A stretch of 33,233 nucleotides of DNA from Patescibacteria group bacterium. Lineage in GTDB: Bacteria > Patescibacteriota > Patescibacteriia > UBA10025 > JAHIVO01. This document shows, piece after piece, positions 29,452 to 33,233 of this stretch. Every line of letters starts with the position of its first letter. The stretch's first letter is position 1. The position numbers were made by a program, and so were the translations under genes. Where the stretch lies: NCBI GenBank assembly GCA_022560375.1, contig JADFTK010000008.1:1-33233 (forward strand), read 5' to 3'. The notes under the pieces are model-generated. The model was given only the letters and a program-made list of their open reading frames with translations. It did not search any database and was not told the origin of the DNA.

Positions 29452-29859
29452 TTAAGAATAAATTGAAATAAAAATACTCCATTTTTTTATCCACTGGAAG
29501 TCCCGGTGGTAACGATAGTGCCCTATGGTGTCCAGTAAGATGTGCACCATACTGCCCAGAAAAAATATTAGAAGCCAGGGGTATAGAGCGCTAAATAGTA
29601 ATAATAATAGGTTAAACTCTATCGAGTGGAAAATAAATAATCCCGGCTGCATTTTATTACGCATTGTTTTGCCTACTTCCAGCCATTTTTTGAAACTCAG
29701 GGTACGGTGCTTGAGGGCATAGTAAAAAATATGATCTATATCTATCAAAAAAGAACTCCAGACTATAAAAACAAATATGCTGGAATTGTCAAAATTAAAG
29801 ACATATTTGAGAGGTACGGCCACGGCAGTGCTTAATACTAAATGCGTAGGGAAATTCAT
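29452..29859 (-). CDS. YdjM/DUF457-like membrane-bound metal-dependent hydrolase
   Basis: 135 residues with three to four hydrophobic helices. Conserved polar positions for a metal site are visible: THLVLS (His6), LIDIDHIFYY (about 38-47, Asp-x-Asp-His), FHSIEF (about 77-82) and HILLDTIGHYRYH (about 106-118). This is the pattern of YdjM/DUF457 integral-membrane proteins related to phospholipase-C-like hydrolases; the true reaction is unproven. A TATATC box with an extended TG lies exactly 6 bases upstream of the ATG, implying a leaderless message for this operon. Divergent from ridA. Confidence 0.7.
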   Translation of the reverse strand: MNFPTHLVLSTAVAVPLKYVFNFDNSSIFVFIVWSSFLIDIDHIFYYALKHRTLSFKKWLEVGKTMRNKMQPGLFIFHSIEFNLLLLLFSALYPWLLIFFLGSMVHILLDTIGHYRYHRDFQWIKKWSIFISIYS

Positions 29860-29865
29860 ATTGTC

Positions 29866-29874
29866 GATATATCA
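29866..29874 (-). promoter_or_regulatory. Extended -10 (TGATATATC), leaderless type
   Basis: Minus-strand hexamer 29871-29866 ends 6 bases before the ATG at 29859. The hexamer matches four of six consensus bases and has the extended TG. Confidence 0.45.
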
Positions 29875-29908
29875 TTCTAGTTTCTATATATTGATTCTAC
29901 CTTTGTTC

Positions 29909-29936
29909 TTGACATGAGTAAATGGTGTGTTAGGTT
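29909..29936 (+). promoter_or_regulatory. Promoter of ridA
   Basis: TTGACA (29909-29914), 16 bases, TAGGTT (29931-29936) with an extended TG. The -10 is weak. The leader of about 46 bases ends with AAGGAGG, the strongest ribosome-binding site on the plus strand here, 4 bases before the GTG start. Confidence 0.5.
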
Positions 29937-29988
29937 TAAATACTAGACTAAAACCAAAAACCATTCACTTTACACAAAAGGAGGAATT

Positions 29989-30384
29989 GTGAACTTTCGA
30001 AAAACTGTAACCGATAAAGTTGCTAAGATCCCTAACTTAGCTCATGGGCGACAGGTTCCGCCAAACGCGACTCTGTTTTTCTATACAGGTCAGATGGGGA
30101 TTAACACTGAAGTTCAGCTTCAAGATGAATCATTTGGTTCTGAAGCCCGTCAGGCACTGGACAATATTCAGGAGCTGTTGAAGGCCGATAATTGCACTTT
30201 TTCCGACGTGGTTAATGTCAAAGTGACTCTGGCCGGATCACTGAAGAACTGGAAAGAGTTGATGAGTATTCTTAATGAATACTTTGGAGAGCATGAGCCG
30301 ACCAGGGATTTGCCCTTGGTTACATTGGAGTTGCCATTAAGTGCTCAAGTTGCTATTTCTGTGATGGCTGCCAAAGTAGTCTGA
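29989..30384 (+). CDS. ridA: RidA/YjgF/YER057c family protein
   Basis: 131 residues. The family layout is clear: LFFYTGQMGI (about 29-38), EARQALDNIQELLKADNCTFSDVVNVKVTL (about 52-81), and EPTRDLPLVTLELP (about 103-116) with the substrate-binding Arg106. RidA trimers hydrolyse reactive enamines and imines from PLP enzymes. The glutamate near the C-terminus that activates water in E. coli RidA falls at Ser124 (AISVMAA), so activity may differ and this may be another Rid subgroup. GTG start with a near-perfect ribosome-binding site, unlike the neighbours. A terminator follows. Confidence 0.88.
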   Translation: MNFRKTVTDKVAKIPNLAHGRQVPPNATLFFYTGQMGINTEVQLQDESFGSEARQALDNIQELLKADNCTFSDVVNVKVTLAGSLKNWKELMSILNEYFGEHEPTRDLPLVTLELPLSAQVAISVMAAKVV

Positions 30385-30396
30385 ACAACAATCTTT

Positions 30397-30435
30397 AAAC
30401 CGTAATACTATCCTATAGTAATGCGGTTTATTTTA
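30397..30435 (+). terminator. Terminator after ridA
   Basis: Arms AAACCG (30397-30402) and CGGTTT (30424-30429) with an inner TACTAT / ATAGTA stem, then a T-rich tail. On the minus strand it has little T-tail, so it is mainly for ridA. Confidence 0.65.
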
Positions 30436-30462
30436 TTGGTAAAGTGGGGGAATATGTTTTTT

Positions 30463-31482
30463 TTACATCTGATTTGACATCATTAGTCTCCAAATTGTTT
30501 TTCTGGGATTAGCTTTTTTTAGAACAATACTTTGTAAGCCTTTCAAAATTGGGAAGCGATTATTTATTCTCAACTTATTTAATGCTCGAACTGTATGAAT
30601 GCCTTCCACAACGTTCTTGTGCTGGGATTTCATAATAGCCAGTGCTTTGGCAGTGGAATGACCTTTACCCAGTAGAGTACCAAACTCTCGGTTACGTGTA
30701 TTACCAGTGCAGCTCATCCAGAGATCATTACCCCAGCATTGGCTATACATGGAAAATGTATATGGATCGATGATAATTTTTTTCTTAAGTAGCTGTGTAA
30801 CCTCATGGGCCGCTCTGGTTATAAAGTGTGTTTCCGAGCCATAGGAAAAACCCAGGCCATTAATAATACCGGCCAGAATGGAAATCACGTTTTTGAAGGC
30901 ACCAGCATTTTCTACACCCAAAACGTCAGTAGTAGTGTAAATATTAAAGTTATCTGAAGTAAATATTTTTTTAAGTAATTTTAACGCCTTTTTATCCTTG
31001 CAAGCAATGTCCGCTCCCAAAGGCTCGTGATGGAATAGATCAGATGCAATAGTGCCACCGGAGAGAACAGCATAAGGGCACTTATATTTTCTAATGGCTG
31101 GAATTTTTTCAATAATTTCGGAAAAGGACTTGCCAGATTTATAGTCCAGCGCTTTGGCGGTATTAAGGATGATACTGGGTTGATTAATGAATTTTTGATT
31201 TTTTGTAACTACGCTGACAATAGCGTTGGAAGAGACCGTTAGAATAATAATATCGCTTCCCTCAAAGATTTCCTGAGAATGATGAGTAAAGGTAACTTCT
31301 TTTTTTATGCGGATATTTTTGTAAATGTTTGGGTGTTGGTTGGTTTTTTGCAGGTGCTTTACTAATTTTTTATCCCGATCAAAAGCAAATAACTTTATAG
31401 CCGAGTTTTTTTCGAATTTTACAGTTAGATGTTTAATAATTGCAAAGCCAAAGTTTCCTATGCCGTAGACAGATATTTTCAT
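30463..31482 (-). CDS. gpsA: NAD(P)-dependent glycerol-3-phosphate dehydrogenase
   Basis: 339 residues. N-terminal Rossmann fold ISVYGIGNFGFAI (about 3-15), then VLSGGTIASDL (about 139-149, in place of the usual LSGPSFA), the catalytic-Lys helix ENAGAFKNVISILAGIINGLG (about 192-212) and, in the C-terminal domain, GNDLWMSCTGNTRNREFGTLLGKG (about 249-272). It reduces dihydroxyacetone phosphate to glycerol 3-phosphate for phospholipid heads. The core residues are kept, but the GPS-to-GGT change shows a divergent copy. Possible alternative: another member of the same dehydrogenase superfamily. It is convergent with ridA and has a 136-base AT-rich spacer upstream. Confidence 0.88.
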   Translation of the reverse strand: MKISVYGIGNFGFAIIKHLTVKFEKNSAIKLFAFDRDKKLVKHLQKTNQHPNIYKNIRIKKEVTFTHHSQEIFEGSDIIILTVSSNAIVSVVTKNQKFINQPSIILNTAKALDYKSGKSFSEIIEKIPAIRKYKCPYAVLSGGTIASDLFHHEPLGADIACKDKKALKLLKKIFTSDNFNIYTTTDVLGVENAGAFKNVISILAGIINGLGFSYGSETHFITRAAHEVTQLLKKKIIIDPYTFSMYSQCWGNDLWMSCTGNTRNREFGTLLGKGHSTAKALAIMKSQHKNVVEGIHTVRALNKLRINNRFPILKGLQSIVLKKANPRKTIWRLMMSNQM

Positions 31483-31618
31483 TTTTTATTTAGAAGGTAA
31501 ATAATTAAATTACTAATTTCTAATTAGGTATTCTAGTATTGGAATTTGATCAGATGTTAGTAGTTTATTCATTTGTCAAGCTCCATCATAGTCGTGAGGT
31601 GGGAAAGGGGAATGTAAT

Positions 31619-32122
31619 TTATTGTTTGTAGTCAATAATTTCTACTTCGTTGTATTTTTTTGTGGCGACATCGAAACAGCTGCAGGTAGTCTTACCGTCA
31701 ACTACCGGGCTAAGGCTTGTTCCGGAACCATCATATCCCTTTTCGATACATAAATTTCGACAGACTGTGCTTGATGGTTTTTCAAAGAGGTAGCCGCGCT
31801 GGAAACCAATCATCAGGATAAAAAGTATTACGAATGTTGATAGCGATATGAGGATGTGTTTTTTGTTCGTGGGAGTATTATCAATTTCTAGCCTTTTTCC
31901 TTTAGAGTATCCCATTTTTACAATGAAATAGAGCGCGATAATAAATACTATTATTCCTACTGCCGTTATTGCCCACCATGCCCAAGCCGGCCATTCATTA
32001 TCTCCAAATACTAGAATCCAGAACACTCCTGCTATGGCACCAGCCGGGAGGATGGCTATAAAAGCTGAAATAAAAAGACCCGGCAGGCCATATATAATTG
32101 AATATGAATATCTTTGTTTCAT
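31619..32122 (-). CDS. Three-helix membrane protein with Cys-rich tail
   Basis: 167 residues. Helices at about 9-37, 47-69 and 90-108, then an external tail of about 58 residues with C-x3-C (VCRNLC) and C-x-C (TCSCFD). The C-x3-C...C-x-C pattern matches the inner part of the six-Cys module in the proteins at 28446 and 32583. No known family. Last gene of the minus-strand cassette 33233-31619; its start is 3 bases after the stop of the gene at 32126, so the two are coupled. Confidence 0.65.
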   Translation of the reverse strand: MKQRYSYSIIYGLPGLFISAFIAILPAGAIAGVFWILVFGDNEWPAWAWWAITAVGIIVFIIALYFIVKMGYSKGKRLEIDNTPTNKKHILISLSTFVILFILMIGFQRGYLFEKPSSTVCRNLCIEKGYDGSGTSLSPVVDGKTTCSCFDVATKKYNEVEIIDYKQ

Positions 32123-32125
32123 AAT

Positions 32126-32566
32126 TTATTTTGATAAATAATCCTCAATCGCTTTTGTAAGAGTCATTTTATCTTCTTCATCGGTACCACAAACAACAAC
32201 TAATATCTTCTCGCCGGATTTTGCTACCTGCCGTTTAATATCACCGACAGTTCCCTGAAACTCATCACCTAAATCCTCAGCCCCTTTAAACGTTCTTTTC
32301 TCAGTATCAGCTGGGCCCTCTCCATGCCCAAAAATAATTTTATCGAAATAATCATATGGAGTCTGACCATCCAACTCCTCACGCGTTTCAAATAATTGTA
32401 TTTTCCACATATCAAGTTCGCCTTTGTATTTTTGATTGGGAGCAATAGTAAGTTTGCCCTCTGTATCCATGGCTAATAATTCCTCTCTGGCTTTAGCAAT
32501 TTGCTCAGGGTCAGTATAAGAGGGGTCCTCTTCTACTGAGCTAAATTTTATCTCGGGGTTTGGCAT
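32126..32566 (-). CDS. Soluble protein of unknown family with His-Gly...Cys pattern
   Basis: 146 residues from the ATG at 32566, chosen because the longer frame to 32707 would overlap most of the C-terminal half of the upstream gene. No signal peptide or membrane helix. A hydrophobic strand runs into FGHGEG (His81-Gly82), and 44 residues later another strand ILVVV runs into Cys126-Gly. Strand-HG...strand-C is the dyad layout of clan CD cysteine peptidases (caspase, C80, CHAT-like), but nothing else confirms that and the protein is small. It is flanked by membrane and Cys-rich genes, 3 and 16 bases away. Otherwise unrecognised. Confidence 0.6.
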   Translation of the reverse strand: MPNPEIKFSSVEEDPSYTDPEQIAKAREELLAMDTEGKLTIAPNQKYKGELDMWKIQLFETREELDGQTPYDYFDKIIFGHGEGPADTEKRTFKGAEDLGDEFQGTVGDIKRQVAKSGEKILVVVCGTDEEDKMTLTKAIEDYLSK

Positions 32567-32582
32567 AAGTGGGGTGGGGGAG

Positions 32583-32897
32583 TTAATCAAACCAAATTGT
32601 TGGCTCATCCTGCCCACAGTGGCATCGGTATTCACCGCCCAAACTAATTGGCTGCCATCGCAAACATTTTGTAGTTTTGTCAGGTGCTGTATCGCAGTAT
32701 CCAGCACAAGAATTAACAGATTCGATATTGCATTGTCTTACGTCTGGATATTTAATATTTCTTTGGAATACTAAATATCCAAAATATCCAATAATTATAG
32801 CGCCTATTACAAAAAATAATATTAGGTATATTTTTTTCCTTTTTTTATTATCATTTTTATCCTGGTTGGAAATTGATTGCGATTGTTGTTTGTCCAT
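32583..32897 (-). CDS. Membrane-anchored six-Cys protein
   Basis: 104 residues. A polar, Lys-rich cytoplasmic tail (1-22), one membrane helix (about 23-44), then an external domain with Cys spaced C-x7-C-x3-C-x9-C and, 14 residues later, C-x-C (YRCHCG). This is the same module as in the protein at 28446 (C-x5-C-x3-C-x7-C...C-x-C). Probably disulfide-bonded outside the cell. No known domain is recognised. It sits 50 bases behind the partial gene at the window end and 16 bases ahead of the His-Gly...Cys gene, in the same direction. Confidence 0.65.
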   Translation of the reverse strand: MDKQQSQSISNQDKNDNKKRKKIYLILFFVIGAIIIGYFGYLVFQRNIKYPDVRQCNIESVNSCAGYCDTAPDKTTKCLRWQPISLGGEYRCHCGQDEPTIWFD

Positions 32898-32946
32898 ATA
32901 TTTTTAAGTTAATTTTCAAGTGTGGGCATGGGGTGGGGGAGTGAGA

Positions 32947-33233
32947 TTATTTTAAGTACAACATTACTAAAATATATAGTACTGTCGCAATAATTAACAT
33001 TGGAATGAATAGTCGCATTATTAAACCGGCCTTATCTGGTTCCTCTTTAATATCTTCGAGAATATACGACTTAACTTTTTTAAGGGGATTTATTTTTTGT
33101 CGTTCAAAAGGTAAATATTGTTTTATGTAATTAATAATTTTATCTTTATACTCTGGTGTAACCACAATAGAATCGTATTCAATGGTAATATTTTTCGTAC
33201 TATCGGTATGTGTTTGGCCGTGCAATTCATAGT
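32947..33233 (-). CDS. Tail-anchored membrane protein, 5' end outside the window
   Basis: The frame is open to the window edge, so the N-terminus is missing; a TTG at 33225 could be a start but need not be. At least 94 codons are visible. The soluble part is polar with many Lys and Glu (YIKQYLPFERQKINPLKKVKS region) and is followed by one C-terminal membrane helix (about the last 22 residues) and a final Lys. That is the plan of a tail-anchored protein, with the bulk in the cytoplasm. No family is recognised. First visible gene of the unknown minus-strand cassette. Confidence 0.6.
   Translation of the reverse strand, partial: YELHGQTHTDSTKNITIEYDSIVVTPEYKDKIINYIKQYLPFERQKINPLKKVKSYILEDIKEEPDKAGLIMRLFIPMLIIATVLYILVMLYLK

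Noticed and set aside
31518-31574. 19-codon minus-strand frame between the Cys-tail gene and gpsA
   Set aside because: No ribosome-binding site or convincing promoter; too short and AT-rich to separate from chance.
32567-32707. Upstream extension of the His-Gly...Cys gene
   Set aside because: It overlaps the upstream six-Cys gene in another frame; an ATG at 32566, just after that gene ends, is the better start.
1-33233. tRNA, rRNA, CRISPR arrays, transposases, phage genes
   Set aside because: I looked for T-loop and CCA patterns, direct-repeat arrays and recombinase motifs and found none convincing.

Overview
The window reads as a chromosomal piece of a Patescibacteria (Candidate Phyla Radiation) bacterium. 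The reasons are the AT-rich sequence, compact gene packing, many exported proteins anchored by a single membrane helix followed by Asn/Ser/Thr-rich linkers, M23 peptidases carrying FG-GAP-like repeats, KRRG-type repeats on a lytic protein, and a Gmad2 protein. TGA is used as a stop, so this is not a code-25 lineage. The assignment is inference; no rRNA, tRNA or CRISPR array was found. Most genes have no Shine-Dalgarno motif, and several have a -10 box about 6 bases before the ATG, pointing to leaderless mRNAs; purC and ridA are clear exceptions.

Layout. Positions 1-6.8 kb (+ strand): the tail of a HAD hydrolase, a P-loop kinase, two small alpha/beta hydrolases, an acetate-type (SatP/YaaH) transporter, a calcium-binding-repeat surface protein, an MFS transporter, a TfoX-N protein, a GluR0-like ligand-gated potassium channel, and a NUDIX hydrolase. 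6.9-7.1 kb: palindromic intergenic repeats. 7.1-12.1 kb (- strand): a PriA whose helicase motifs have decayed, then an operon of a lytic/repeat protein, a LigB/Memo-like protein and a membrane protein. 12.3-24.3 kb (+): a TagA-type glycosyltransferase, a candidate small RNA with its own promoter and terminator, a zinc ribbon, a DUF2207 protein, a cyclophilin, an AbrB-like regulator with rlmH and an EamA exporter, nnrD, a macrodomain protein, an amino-acid permease, gltX and an EnvC-like M23 peptidase. 24.4-29.9 kb (-): a small unknown gene, a structured non-coding segment, ribA, an M23/FG-GAP peptidase, purC, and small membrane-anchored proteins. 30.0-33.2 kb: ridA (+), gpsA (-), then a cassette of unknown membrane and Cys-rich proteins cut by the window edge.

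Functionally the window mixes core housekeeping (gltX, rlmH, priA, gpsA, nnrD) with cell-envelope remodelling (two M23 peptidases, lytic protein, glycosyltransferase) and transporters. The metabolic enzymes ribA and purC stand alone, without neighbouring pathway genes. The items most worth a second look are the signal-peptide-less GluR0-like channel with an altered selectivity filter, the motor-dead PriA, the candidate ncRNA at about 13.07-13.23 kb, the structured segment next to ribA, and the Cys-rich membrane cassette containing a small protein with a His-Gly...Cys pattern.
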